Part shown: positions 1 to 10,316 of the stretch, piece after piece | Position numbering within the stretch: position 1 is the stretch's first letter | How the letters are laid out: each line of letters opens with the position of its first letter | Source of the DNA: VAZQ01 sp963817015 | GTDB lineage: Bacteria > Pseudomonadota > Alphaproteobacteria > Rhizobiales > Xanthobacteraceae | Direction of reading: 5' to 3' | Assembly: GCA_963817015.1 (NCBI GenBank) | Contig: CAWFMV010000007.1 | Location: 1,302,001 to 1,366,000, forward strand | DNA: 64,000 nt | Notes under the pieces: model-generated | What the model was told of the DNA's origin: nothing | Seen by the model: only the letters and a program-made list of their open reading frames with translations | The model's database searches: none | Program-made: the position numbers and the translations under genes

Positions 1-5
1 CCCAC

Positions 6-26
6 CCCTCTCCCTTCGGGAGAGGG
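6..26. repeat. Perfect 9-bp hairpin at left edge
   Basis: A 9-base stem (CCCTCTCCC) pairs with GGGAGAGGG across a 3-base loop. It lies 30 bases beyond the stop of the first minus-strand dehydrogenase gene, so it could end that transcript, but no U-tract follows. Its sequence resembles the arms of the GGGAGAGGG-type repeats at 5.4 and 33.2 kb. Confidence 0.5.
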
Positions 27-55
27 AGCCGGCCGCATTCGCGGCTCGGTCGTGC

Positions 56-1769
56 CTACAGCGCAAACACGAACAGCATGGTCTGGTTGCGCTGCTCGCG
101 CAGCTCCGGCGTATGGGTATGCCGCCTGCGGGAGATCGGGCTCAGCCCCGACAGCACGGCGACATACTGCTTGCCGTTGACCTCGAACGTCATCGGCGGT
201 GCGTTGAAGCCGATGCCCACGTTGATCTTCCAGAGCTGCTCCATCGTGGTGTCGTCATAGGCCACGAACGTGCCGTCGGTGTAAGCCGGTGAACACAACG
301 CCGCCCGCGGTCGTGAGCGCGCCGCTGTTGTTCGGATAGGGAATGTGCACCTTGCGCTTGATCTCGCCGGTCAGCGGATCGGCGACGATCATGTCGCTTT
401 CGTTACGTTCGATGTTGCGGAAGGTCGCGCCCTTCCAGTCGCCGGCCTTGCTGGACAGGCTCGGATCGAGCGTCACCTCGTTGCAGGAGCTCAAGGACGG
501 AATGTAGAGGAGCTTGGTCTTCGGGCTGTAGGCGGTCGGCCAGTAGTTGTTGCCGCCCGACATCGCGGGGCAAAGCTTCTTGGTGCGGTCGGCCAGCGTC
601 TGGTTCTGCAGGCCGGAATAGACCTGCAGGTCGAGCTTCGGATCGTAGTCGACCGGCTTGCCGGTCTTCTGATCGATGCCCTTGGTCCAGAGGATGTTCT
701 CCAGGTAGGGCTTGGCCATCACGGTCTGCCCGTTGTTGCGCTCCATGGTGTAGAGGAAGCCGTTGCGCGCCGAGTGGGTGATCAGCTTGCGGCTCTCGCC
801 GCCGACCTGGCCGTCGATCAGGATGTGGGTGCCGGACTCGTCGTAGTCCCACAGGTCGCCCGGCGTGTACTGGAAGTACCAGTTCATCTTGCCGTCGTCC
901 GGATTCCAGGAGATCAGGCTGTTGGTGTAGAGATTGTCGCCCGGCCGATAGGTCGGGTCGAACATCGGCACCGGATTGCCGGTGCCCCAGAGCACCTGGT
1001 TGCTAGTCGACGTCGTAGCTGCCCGTAATCCACATGGCGCCGCCGCCGGTCTGCCAGGCGTTGTTCTTGTCCTTCCAGGTCTCGCTGCCGGGCTCGCCCG
1101 GCGCCGGGACCACGTGACTTCTTCCAGAGCAGCTTGCCGGTCTTGGCATCGAGCCCGGCGATCCAGTCGCGCACGCCGCGGTCGCCGCCGGCGGCGCCGA
1201 CGACGATCTTGTCCTTCACGGCGAGCGGAGCGGCGGTGAGCTGCAGATCGGCCTGGCCATCGGCGACGTTGGTTTCCCACACGATCTTGCCGGTGTCCTT
1301 GTCGGTCGCAATCACGCGCGCCGGATAGTTGGCGACCGAAATGACCAGATTGCCCCACAGCGCGGCGCCGCGGTTCGACAGCGGCGCTTTCTCCTGCCGG
1401 GGTCCATGCGCCAGACGATGCGGCCGGCGTCGCCGGAGCGCACGTCGATCTTGTAGACCGACGCCCCACTGGTCGACGATGTACATGTAGCCGTCCTCGA
1501 CCAGCGGCGTCGCCTGCAGGTTCTCGTTGACGGCGGTGCCGCCGATCGGAACCGCATAGGCGAGCTTGAGGTTCTTGACGTTGTCCTTGGTGATGCGCGC
1601 AGCGGCGAATAGCGCTGCGCATCATAGGTGCGGTGATTCATCAGCCAGTTCTGCGGCTCCTTGTCGGGATTGGCGAGCCGGTCCGGCGTCACGTCAGCGG
1701 CGAGCGCGGGCGAGGCCAGCATCGCGGCCCCGCAGCAGCAGAGCTGCTTTTTCGGATTGAGCGCTTCAT
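56..1769 (-). CDS. PQQ-dependent methanol/ethanol-family dehydrogenase, paralogue A (frameshifted)
   Basis: A periplasmic quinoprotein alcohol dehydrogenase of about 570 residues that would oxidise alcohols or aldehydes with PQQ and a metal ion. The reading frame breaks several times: in the signal peptide (ATG at 1769, mature start LAADVTPDRL in another frame), and near 1590, 1460, 1390, 1120, 1010 and 300. Stitched together it matches paralogues B-E along its whole length. Visible pieces include NRGAALWGN, GGDRGVRDW, GTGNPVPMFDP and WDYDESGTH. The last contains the catalytic Asp and a second Asp two residues on, the lanthanide-type signature. There is no CxxCH haem motif. It is the most 3' member of a five-gene minus-strand array, 33 bases from B. 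Either a degraded copy or a gene damaged by sequence errors. Confidence 0.85.
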
Positions 1770-1802
1770 GTCGTTTTCTCTCCTGTCACGCCTTCTTGGT
1801 GG

Positions 1803-3534
1803 TCAGAGCCCGAACACGTAGAGCACCATGGCGTGGCGCTGCTCTTTGAGCTCGGGCGTGTTGATGAGCTTGGATTTTGCCGCGCTGCTCGGCCCCGACG
1901 CAATGGCGATGTATTGCTTGCCGTTGACCTCGAAGGTCATCGGCGGTGCCGCAAAGCCGGAGCCGACATTGATCTTCCACACCTCCTCAAGCGTCGTGTC
2001 GTCGTAGGCCGCGACAGTGCCGTCCATCAGCGCCAGGAAGATGAGCCCGCCACCGGTCGCAAGCGTGCCGCTGTAGTTCGGATAGCGCAGCGTGATGGTC
2101 TTCTTGACGTCGCCGGTGAATGGATCGACCGCGGTGAGATTGCTTTCGTAGCGCTCCGGCGCCCGGTAGCCGCCGCCGGAGCGGGTGAACCAGCCCTGGT
2201 CCTTGCCGCGCTCGGCGAGCTGCCGGTCGTTGGTGACGTCCTCGCAGGCGGTCATCGCCGGAATGTAGAGGAGCTTGGTCTTCGGGCTGTAGGACGACGG
2301 CCAGTAGTTGTTGCCGCCGGTGCGGTTCGGGCAAAGCCGCTTCACCGGCTCGGCCTGCGTCGGCGTCGGCGACGCCCGCATAGAGCTGCACGTCCTTGGT
2401 GGGATCGTAGTCGATGCGGCTTGCCGGTCTTCTGGTCGATGCCCTTGGTCCAGTTGATGTTGTCCATGTAGGGCTTGGCCGGCGACGATCTGGCCGTTGT
2501 TGCGCTCCATGGTGTAGGTGAAGCCGTTGCGCGCCGAATGCGTGATCAGCTTGCGGTTCTCGCCGGCGATCTGGCCGTCGATGAGAATGTGGGTGCCGAC
2601 CTCGTCGTAGTCCCAGCCGTCGTTCGGCGTGTACTGGAAGTACCAGTTCATCTTGCCGGTGTCGGGATCGTAGGAGACCGCGCTGTTGGTGTAGAGATTG
2701 TCGCCCGGCCGTGCTGATGGATCCATCATCGGCACCGGATTGCCGACGCCCCAGATGGTCTGGTGCGTGGCGGGATCGTAGGTGCCGGTCACCCACACGG
2801 CGCCGCCGCCGGTGCGCCAGGTGTCATTCTTGTCCTTCCAGGTCTCGCTGCCGGGCTCGCCCGGCGCCGGAATGGTGTACTTGAGCCAGATCAGCTTGCC
2901 GGTCGCGGCATCGAGCGCGGCGACCCAGTCGCGCACGCCGCGGTCGCCGCCGGCGGCGCCGACGATGATCTTGTCCTTGATCGGCAGCACCGCGCCGGTG
3001 ATCTGCAGGAGCGGCTGGTCATATGCCACGTGCGTTTCCCAGACGACCTTGCCGGTCTCCTTGTCGGTCGCGACGATGCGCGCCGGCTCGTTCGCGGCCG
3101 TGATCACCAGATTGCCCCAGAAGGCGGCGCCGCGATTGTTCACCTGCCGGCCCTGCTTGGGGTCCATGCGCCAGACGATGCGGCCGACGTCGCCCGAGCG
3201 CGCGTCGATCTTGTAGAGCACGCCCCAGGAATCGGTGAGGTAGAGGAAGCCGTCCTCCGCGAGCGCGGTCGCCTCGTTCCACTCGTTGCCGGCGCCGCCG
3301 CCGAGCGGCACCGCATAGGCGAGCTTCAGATCCCTTGACGTTGGACTTGTTGATGCGATCGAGCGGGGAGAAGCGCTGGCCGTCGTAGGTGCGGTGGTTC
3401 ATCAGCCAGTTCTGCGGCTCCTTGTCGGCATTGAGCAGCCGCTCGGGCGTGACGTCGGCGGCGAGCGCAGGCGCCGTCAGCGCGGTGCTGGCGACAAACA
3501 GAAGCGTGAACGGATGAAGCATTGTCGATCGCAT
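1803..3534 (-). CDS. PQQ-dependent methanol/ethanol-family dehydrogenase, paralogue B (frameshifted)
   Basis: Second member of the tandem quinoprotein array. The start at 3534 follows a good GAGGAAAC ribosome-binding site and begins a typical signal peptide (MRSTMLHPFTLLFVAS, cleavage near LAADVTPERL). Frame breaks near 3330, 2490, 2420 and 2365 split it. The rest aligns with intact paralogue E: NRGAAFWGN, GGDRGVRDW, GVGNPVPMMDP, then WDYDEVGTH with both Asp residues, and a C-terminal APPMTFEVNGKQYIAI strand shared by all copies. It lacks the adjacent-Cys pair typical of the family and has Asp where the metal-binding Glu is expected. The 29-base gap to C suggests one transcript. Predicted periplasmic alcohol oxidation; substrate unknown. 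Confidence 0.87.
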
Positions 3535-3563
3535 CGTGTTTCCTCCTCGTACTTTGTTATCTG

Positions 3564-5289
3564 CTAAAGGCCAAAGACATAGAGCACCATCGCGTGGCGC
3601 TGATCGCGCATCTCCGGCGAATTGGCGAGCTTGACCTTGGCGCCGCCACTCGGCCCGGACACGATCGCGACGTATTGCTTGCCGTTCACCTCGAACGTCA
3701 TCGGCGGCGCCGAGAAGCCCGAGCCGACATTGATCGACCACAGCTCCTCGCAGCGTCGTGTCGTCATAGGCCGCGACCGTGCCGTCCATCAGCGCCAGGA
3801 AGACGAGGCCGCCGCCGGTCACCAAGGTGCCGCTGAAATTCGGATAGCGCAGATGCGCGGTCTTCTTCACGTCGCCGGTGAGGGGATCGACCAGCGTCAG
3901 CTTGCTTTCATAGCGCTCCGGCGCCCGGTAGCCGCCGCCCGAGCGCACGTACCAGCCCTTGTCCTTTTCGCGCGCTGCGAGCTCACGACTGTTGGTGACG
4001 TCCTCGCACGCCGTCATCGCCGGAATGTAGAGAAGTTTCGTTCGCGGGCTGTAGGAGGTCGGCCAGAAGTTGGCGCCGCCCATCCGGTTCGGGCACAGCC
4101 GCGCGACCGGCTTGTCCGGAGTCGGCGCCGCGACGCCCGCATAGGTCTGCACGTCCTTGTTGGGATCGTAGTCGAGCGGCTTGCCGGTCTTCTGGTCGAT
4201 GCCCTTGGTCCAGTTGATGTTGTCCATATAGGGCTTGGCGAGCAGCATCTGTCCGTTGCTGCGCTCGAACGTGTAGGTGAAGCCGTTGCGCGCCGAATGC
4301 GTGATCAGCTTGCGCGGCTCGCCGTCGACGACGCCGTCGATCAGAATGTGGGTGTGCGCCTCGTCGTAGTCCCAGTGATCGCCGGGCGTGTACTGGAAGA
4401 ACCAGTTCATCTTGCCGGTGTCGGGATCGTAGGAGATCGCGCTGTTGGTGTAGAGATTGTCGCCCGGCCGCGCATAGGCGTCCATCATCGGCACCGGATT
4501 GCCGGTGCCCCAGATGGTCTGGTTGGTCGCCGGATCGTAGGTGCCGGTCAGCCACACCGCGCCGCCGCCGGTCTGCCAGGCGTTGTTGTTGCCCTTCCAG
4601 GTCTCGTGGCCGGGCTCGCCGGGCGCCGGAATCGTGTAGGTCAGCCAGTCACGCTTGCCGGTCGCGGCGTCGAGCGCCGCGATCCAGCCGCGCCAGCCCG
4701 CGTCGCTGCCGGCCGCGCCGAACAGGACCTTGTTCTTGATGACGAGCGGCGCGCCGGTGTTGTTCATGCGCGCCGAGCCGAAGGCGACGTTGGTTTCCCA
4801 GACGACCTTGCCGGTCTCCTTGTCGGTCGCGATCATGCGGGCCGGGCCGTTGGCAGGCGTGATGACGAGATTGCCCCACAGCGCCGCGCCGCGATTGGCC
4901 TGCTGGCGCTCCTGCTTGGGGTCCATGCGCCAGACGATGCGGCCGACGTCGCCGGAGCGCGCGTCGATCTTGTAGAGCACGCCCCAGGAATCGGTGATGT
5001 AGAGGAAGCCGTCCTCGGCGAGCGGGGTGGCTTCGTTGAATTCATTGCCGGCGCCGCCGCCAAGCGGCACCGCATAGGCGAGCTTCAGATCCTTGACGTT
5101 GTCGCGGTTGATGCGCGCGAGCGGCGAGAAGCGCTGGCCATCGTAGGTGCGATGGTTCATCAGCCAGTTCTGCGGCTCCTTGTCGGCATTGACGAGCCGC
5201 TCGGGCGTGACGTCGGCCGCCAGCGCCGGCAGCGCGATGGCTGCGGTGCTGGCGATCAGGGCGAGGATGGTTGCGGATTTGGTTGTCAT
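3564..5289 (-). CDS. PQQ-dependent methanol/ethanol-family dehydrogenase, paralogue C (one frameshift)
   Basis: Third quinoprotein paralogue. I chose the start at 5289 (MTTKSATILALIAS, signal peptide ending at LALPALAAD-like residues) over an upstream in-frame ATG because it sits at the start of a proper signal sequence and matches the other copies. One frameshift near 3755 separates the last 60 codons. Seen in the chain: NRGAALWGN, GSDAGWRGW (the most divergent version of the metal-site loop), GTGNPVPMMDA, WDYDEAHTH. Both Asp residues of the lanthanide-type signature are present and the vicinal Cys pair is absent. B lies 29 bases downstream. Upstream is a 367-base gap holding an inverted repeat pair, so C may start a transcript covering C, B and A. 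Confidence 0.9.
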
Positions 5290-5408
5290 TGTCGTTTTCC
5301 ACATGCTTGGTTTTGTTCTGTGGTGACCGTGCAAGCGCTATAGGCATGCACACATCTGCGAGCGTGTACGCGAATGCTGTCTGCGGTTAGGCACAGCACT
5401 GCCACAAC

Positions 5409-5448
5409 GTTCCCTCCCCCCTTGTGGGGGAGGGACAGGGAGAGGGGT
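5409..5448. repeat. 40-bp GGGAGGG/ACAAGGGG repeat, copy 1
   Basis: An exact inverted partner of the copy at 5524-5563. Each copy also contains a small internal palindrome (CCCCCC-TTGT-GGGGG). The pair occupies most of the gap between dehydrogenases C and D and could fold into a large stem or stop transcription. The rest of the 5290-5656 gap shows no gene. Confidence 0.8.
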
Positions 5449-5523
5449 AGAACACGCACGGCCTTTGTTTCATGTTGTTTCGTAAGTCTGTGAACGAGAC
5501 CTCGCGTTCAGTGCTTTGTCGCC

Positions 5524-5563
5524 ACCCCTCTCCCTGTCCCTCCCCCACAAGGGGGGAGGGAAC
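5524..5563. repeat. 40-bp GGGAGGG/ACAAGGGG repeat, copy 2 (inverted)
   Basis: Reverse complement of 5409-5448, separated from it by about 75 bases. A second, less exact inverted pair of the same family lies at 33241-33348, so this is a dispersed element rather than a local accident. Confidence 0.8.
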
Positions 5564-5656
5564 CGCGGGGCACGCGCCTTCGCAACTCACGCGATGTGTA
5601 CGTGGCTTCGAGAGATGCGTGCATGTCGTGGCACCTGCGGGCGGACGACACCGACA

Positions 5657-7358
5657 TCACAGCCCGAATACGTAGAGCACCGTGGCGTTGCGCTGCTCCT
5701 TGAGCTCCGGCGTGTTCTCCAGCCTCGACTTGCCGGAGCGGCTCGGCCCCGATGCAATCGCCATGTACTGCTTGCCGCCGACCTCGAAGGTCATGGGCGG
5801 CGCGGTGAAGCCCGAGCCGACATTGATCTTCCAGAGCTCCGCGAGCGTGGTGTCGTCGTAGGCCGCGATCGTGCCGTCGAGCAGCGCGGTGAAGACGAGC
5901 CCGCCGCCGGTCGCGAGCGCGCCGGAGTAGTTCGGGTAGTTCACGCGGACGGTCTTCTTGATCTCGCCGCTCAAGGGATCAACCGCAGTCAGGTCGCTGG
6001 TGTAGCGCTCGGTGATCTTGAACGAGCCGCCATTCCAGCCCGCCGCCTTGCTGTGCTTGGTGGTGTCGATGGTGATGTCTTCACAGTTGCTGAGCGCCGG
6101 AATGTAGATGAGCCCGGTCTTGCGGCTGTAGGCCGAGGGCCAGTAGTTGTTGCCGCCGGCATGGCCGGGGCACACTTTCTTGGTCGGCTCGCTCGGGTTC
6201 TGATTGGCGCTGGTCGAATAGACCTGAATGTCCTTGCCAGGATCATAGTCGATCGGCTTGCCGGTTTTCTGGTCGATGCCCTTGGTCCAGTTCACCTCCA
6301 TGTAGGGCTTGGCGAGAACGGTTTGTCCGTTCGCCCGCTCCATGGTGTAGAGGAAGCCGTTGCGCGCGGAGTGCGTGATCAGCTTGCGCGGCTGGCCTGC
6401 GATATTGCCGTCGATGAGAATGTGGGTGCCGACCTCGTCGAAGTCCCACATGTCGCCGGGCGTGAACTGGAAGTACCAGTTCATGTTGCCGGTGTCGGGA
6501 TCGTAGGAGATCGCGCTGTTGGTATAGAGGTTGTCGCCCGGCCGATAGGTCGGGTCGTACATCGGCACCGGGTTGCCGGTGCCCCAGAAGGTCTGATTGG
6601 TCGCCGGATCGTAGGTGCCGGTCACCCAGATGGCGCCGCCGCCGGTCCGCCAGGCGTTGTTCTTGTCTTTCCAGGTCTCGCTGCCGGCCTCGCCCGGCGC
6701 CGGCACGGTGTACTTCTGCCACAGCCGCTTGCCGGTCTTGGCGTCGATGCCGGCCATCCAGTCGCGCACGCCCTGGTCGCCGCCGGCGGCGCCGAGAATG
6801 ATCTTGTCCTTGACCGCAAGCGGCGCCGATGTGATTGGCGCATCAGGCGTGTCCGCGAACGCAGACTCCCACTCGACTTTGCCGCTGTCCTTGTTGGTGG
6901 CGATGATGCGCGGCGGGCCGTCGGCCGCTGTGATCACGAAGTTGCCCCAGAACGCGGCGCCGCGGTTGCGTTGCTGCTTGGCTTGCTTCGGGTCCATGCG
7001 CCAGACGATGCGGCCCACCGTGCCCGAGGTGCCGTCGATCTTGTAGAGCACGCCCCAGGAGTCGGTGATGTAGAGGAAGCCATCCTCGGCCAGCGGGGTG
7101 GCCTGCACCCACTCGTTGCCGGCGCCGCCGCCGAGCGGCACTGCGTACGCGAGCTTGAGACCTTTGACGTTGTCCTTGTTGATGCGCGCGAGCGGCGAAT
7201 AGCGCTGGCCGTCATAGGTGCCGTGGTTCATCAGCCAGTTCTGCGGCTCCTTGTCGGCATTGGCGAGCCGCTCGGGCGTGACGTCAGCGGCGAGCGCAGT
7301 TCCAGGAGCAGCGCACAGGCGATGCCGCCAGTACGGTCGAAGTCGTGCAGTTTCTCAT
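5657..7358 (-). CDS. PQQ-dependent methanol/ethanol-family dehydrogenase, paralogue D (frameshift in signal peptide)
   Basis: Fourth quinoprotein paralogue; the mature enzyme is intact (524 codons open from 7231). The ATG at 7358 follows GGGAGGAGAAA and starts MRNCTTSTVLAAS, but a one-base shift near 7310 takes it out of frame with ALAADVTPERLANADKEPQNW. Key residues: NRGAAFWGN, GGDQGVRDW, GTGNPVPMYDP, and WDFDEVGTH with Asp-Phe-Asp, the lanthanide-type signature. As in A-C and E, no vicinal Cys pair and Asp in place of the metal Glu. It lies 130 bases from E, with a dispersed palindrome in the gap. Predicted role: periplasmic alcohol or aldehyde oxidation with PQQ. Confidence 0.93.
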
Positions 7359-7384
7359 TTTCTCCTCCCTTGCGTTGTTCTTCT

Positions 7385-7467
7385 CGTTCGTCCCCGCGGA
7401 ATGCGGGGACCCAGACTTGAGACGCTTGAGCCTTGGCCCTGGGTCCCCGCTTTCGCGCGGACGAACG
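7385..7467. repeat. CGTTCGTCCCCGC palindromic element, copy 1
   Basis: An 83-base imperfect palindrome with ends CGTTCGTCC and GGACGAACG and inner arms GCGGGGACCCAG and CTGGGTCCCCGC. It lies between dehydrogenases D and E. Five more copies occur in this window, all between genes. Confidence 0.85.
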
Positions 7468-7488
7468 GTGTGATTGCTTCCGAGCCCG

Positions 7489-9201
7489 TCACAGCCCGAA
7501 GACGTACAGCACCAGCGCATGGCGCTGGTCCTTGAGCTCCGGCGTGTTATCGAGTTGTCGTCGTGAAACCGGGCTCGGCCCCGACACGATGGCGACATAC
7601 TGCTTGCCATTGGCCTCGAAGGTCATCGGCGGTGCCGAGAAGCCCGAGCCGACATTGATCTTCCACAGCTCATCGAGCGACGTGTCGTCGTAGGCCGCGA
7701 TCGTGCCGTCGAGCAGCGCCAGGAACACGACGCCGCCGCCGGTTGCGAGCGTGCCTGAATAGTTCGGATAGCGCAGGTGGACGCTCTTCTTGATCTCGCC
7801 GGTGACCGGGTCGGCCGCCGTGAGGTTGCTCTCCCAGCGCTCGTTGGTGTTGGCGGCGCCGCCGTTCCAGCCCTTCTCCTTGTTGTGCTTTTCCCTGTCG
7901 ATCGACACGGTGACGCAGTTCGACAAAGCCGGGATGTAAAGGAGCTTGGTCTTGGGGCTGAACGAGCTCGGCCAGTAGTTGTTGCCACCTGCCTGCGACG
8001 GACAGACCTTCTTGGCCGGATCGCTCGAGTTGAAATTGCCGACGCCGGCGTAGGTCTGGATGTCCTTGCTCGGATCGTAGTCGAGCGGCTTGCCGGTCTT
8101 CTGGTCGATGCCCTTGGTCCAGTTCACTTCCATGTAGGGCTTGGCCATCACCATGGCGCCGTTGGCGCGCTCCATGGTGTAGAGGAAGCCGTTGCGTGCG
8201 GAGTGCGTGATCAGCTTGCGCGCCTGTCCGCCAACGACGCCATCGATGAGAATGTGGGTGCCGACCTCGTCATAGTCCCACATGTCGCCGGGCGTGAACT
8301 GGAAGTACCAGTTCATATTGCCGGTGTCGGGATCGTAGGAGATCGCGCTGTTGGTATACAGGTTGTCGCCCGGTCGATGGAACGGATCGAACATCGGCAC
8401 CGGGTTGCCGGTGCCCCAGATGGTCTGGTTGGTGGCCGGATCGTAGGTGCCGGTCACCCAGATGGCGCCGCCGCCGGTCTGCCAGGCGTTGGTATTGCCC
8501 TTCCAGGTTTCGTGTCCCGGCTCGCCCGGCCCCGGGATGGTGAACTTGCGCCAAAGGAGCTTGCCGGTCTTGGCGTCGAGCCCCGCCATCCAGTCGCGCA
8601 CGCCCTGATCGCCGTTGGCGGCCCCGATGATGATCTTGTCTTTGATGGCAAGCGGCGCGGACGTGAACGTCACATCCGGTGTGTCGGGAAACGACGTTTC
8701 CCAGACGACTTTGCCGCTGTTCTTGTCGGTGGCGATGATGCGCGCCGGCGAGATGCCGGCACCGGTGATGACGAGATTGCCCCAGAGCGCGGCGCCGCGG
8801 TTGCGTAGCTGGCGCTCCTGCTTGGGATCCATGCGCCACACGATGCGGCCGACCTGGCCCGAGGTGACGTCGATCTTGTAGAGCACGCCCCAGGAATCGG
8901 TGGTGTAGAGGAAGCCGTCCTCGACCAGCGGCGTCGCGACCGTGAACTCGTCGCCGGCGCCGCCGCCGAGCGGCACCGCGTAGGCGAGCTTGAGACCTTT
9001 GACGTTCGTCTTGTTGATGCGATCAAGGGGCGAGTAGCGCTGGCCGTCGTAAGTGCGGTGGTTCATCAGCCAGTTGTGCGGCTCCTTGTCGGCATTGACG
9101 AGCCGCTCTGGAGTGACATCGGCCGCGAGTGCCGGAAAGCCTGTCGCGATAACGCTGCACAAGAGTGCAGTCTTGCGAATAGCACGCACGTATTGGCGCA
9201 T
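7489..9201 (-). CDS. PQQ-dependent methanol/ethanol-family dehydrogenase, paralogue E (intact)
   Basis: The only uninterrupted member of the array: 570 residues with a signal peptide (about 27 residues, cleavage near FPALAAD). Eight-bladed PQQ propeller of the methanol/ethanol dehydrogenase family, no haem domain. Predicted site residues: Asn266 in GTGNP, catalytic Asp309 and Asp311 in WDYDEVG. Asp at the second position is what distinguishes lanthanide-dependent enzymes (XoxF, PedH) from calcium ones. Position 198 is Asp (NGDQGVRDW), where the family normally has the metal-binding Glu. The loop around residues 128-135 has no Cys-Cys pair. Good ribosome-binding site (GGGAGGAAG). First gene of the five-gene array and the best one for testing biochemically. 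Confidence 0.95.
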   Translation of the reverse strand: MRQYVRAIRKTALLCSVIATGFPALAADVTPERLVNADKEPHNWLMNHRTYDGQRYSPLDRINKTNVKGLKLAYAVPLGGGAGDEFTVATPLVEDGFLYTTDSWGVLYKIDVTSGQVGRIVWRMDPKQERQLRNRGAALWGNLVITGAGISPARIIATDKNSGKVVWETSFPDTPDVTFTSAPLAIKDKIIIGAANGDQGVRDWMAGLDAKTGKLLWRKFTIPGPGEPGHETWKGNTNAWQTGGGAIWVTGTYDPATNQTIWGTGNPVPMFDPFHRPGDNLYTNSAISYDPDTGNMNWYFQFTPGDMWDYDEVGTHILIDGVVGGQARKLITHSARNGFLYTMERANGAMVMAKPYMEVNWTKGIDQKTGKPLDYDPSKDIQTYAGVGNFNSSDPAKKVCPSQAGGNNYWPSSFSPKTKLLYIPALSNCVTVSIDREKHNKEKGWNGGAANTNERWESNLTAADPVTGEIKKSVHLRYPNYSGTLATGGGVVFLALLDGTIAAYDDTSLDELWKINVGSGFSAPPMTFEANGKQYVAIVSGPSPVSRRQLDNTPELKDQRHALVLYVFGL

Positions 9202-9261
9202 AGCGCTTCCTCCCTTGGCTTCTCCCTTGTCAGTCGTTCTTGATCGCAGACGTCATCAGCC

Positions 9262-9321
9262 GGCTAGACTTTGATCCGATCGGATTGAATCGGATCAAAG
9301 TCTTTTCGAGATCATGCTCTA
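9262..9321. repeat. Intergenic repeat of the AGAGCATGAT type with inner palindrome
   Basis: Read on the minus strand this starts CTAGAGCATGAT and contains the inverted halves GACTTTGATCCGATC and GATCGGATCAAAGTC-like arms. It fills the gap between dehydrogenase E and the next gene. Elements beginning AGAGCAT are common between rhizobial genes; a related one lies at 51453-51500. Confidence 0.65.
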
Positions 9322-10119
9322 GGGCTGATAGACGCCGCGAGTGTACCAGTGCAGCGCATCGATGCTCACGACCTTCTCGGTGCCGTCGAACAGCGGCGCA
9401 ATCTTTCCGCCGCCTGCTTTGTAGGAGAACTCGGTCACGCGGTCGCGCACCGGCACGGTCGCGTTGCGCATGATGTCGAGGCCCTGATCGATCTTGAAGA
9501 TCTGATAGAAGCTCGGAGTGGTCGAGGAGAAGAACTTCACCTCGTTGCTGGTCCTGCGGGCGGCGGCGCGCTCGTATTTCAGCCGCACCTCCATGTGCTC
9601 GCCGCTCGCGGCCGCGAATTCCCAAACCTCTTCGCTCAGCGTCGGCTTGCCGGCACCGCCGCTGGTCGAGCGCGACATGCGGTTGGTGTTGGCATGCACG
9701 TAGACCCCGTGCGGGCCGGGCGCGTCCTTCGCGTCGGCGGTGAGCCCATAGATCAGCATCTGGCCGTTCTCGCTGCCGCTCGACCGCTTGATCGGGACCG
9801 CGAGGTAGACGAGCTGGTTCGATCCGGGCGTCGCCGGGCTGCCATCCGGCTTGGTGATGTCGACGCGGTCGATGAAGATCATGCGGACGTTGCAGTCCTT
9901 GGCGGCGCCGGAGGTGGCGACGTTGGGCTCCCAGCCCTCGGGCAGGAACTTGGCGAGCGCAGCGGGGGGCACCACGAAGTCGAGCTGCATGCGCACTTCC
10001 GAGCTGTGCTCGACCATGGTCTGGGCGCCGGCCTGTTCGGTCAGCCCCGCGGTCAGCCCCACCGTGGCGCAGCCCGCAAGCAAAACCCCAATCGCCCCAA
10101 ATGCAGCCTGCGGCTTCAT
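9319..10119 (-). CDS. Exported protein of unknown function
   Basis: 266 residues with an N-terminal signal sequence containing LAGCATVG, which could be a lipoprotein box (cleavage before Cys17) or simply a secretory signal. The mature part starts with a VRMQLDFVVPPAALAKFLPEGWEP stretch split here for brevity as VVPPAALAKFLPEGWEP; this loosely recalls acetoacetate-decarboxylase-like folds, but I cannot assign it. It is on the same strand as, and just upstream of, the dehydrogenase array, so it may be co-transcribed and process or bind the same substrate. No catalytic motif is obvious. Confidence 0.75.
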   Translation of the reverse strand: MKPQAAFGAIGVLLAGCATVGLTAGLTEQAGAQTMVEHSSEVRMQLDFVVPPAALAKFLPEGWEPNVATSGAAKDCNVRMIFIDRVDITKPDGSPATPGSNQLVYLAVPIKRSSGSENGQMLIYGLTADAKDAPGPHGVYVHANTNRMSRSTSGGAGKPTLSEEVWEFAAASGEHMEVRLKYERAAARRTSNEVKFFSSTTPSFYQIFKIDQGLDIMRNATVPVRDRVTEFSYKAGGGKIAPLFDGTEKVVSIDALHWYTRGVYQP

Positions 10120-10316
10120 TGCAGTCCTCCCCTTATCGTTAAGCCTTTGAATCTGTTCCGCTGCCAGCGGTCATCAATCATACTAACATGCTTTCCGGGT
10201 CGGCCCGCCACCGCAATGTGGGGGTGACTGATTGTAAGAGGTGATCTGGGTTCAAGTATGCGTGAAGGTGTTACCGCCGGGGCTGTCCCCACCGATGTGG
10301 CCTCTGACCGGTCCCG

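Noticed and set aside
345..1028. Long plus-strand frames opposite the dehydrogenase array
   Set aside because: They are mirror images of real minus-strand genes in GC-rich DNA, with unnatural composition and no motif.
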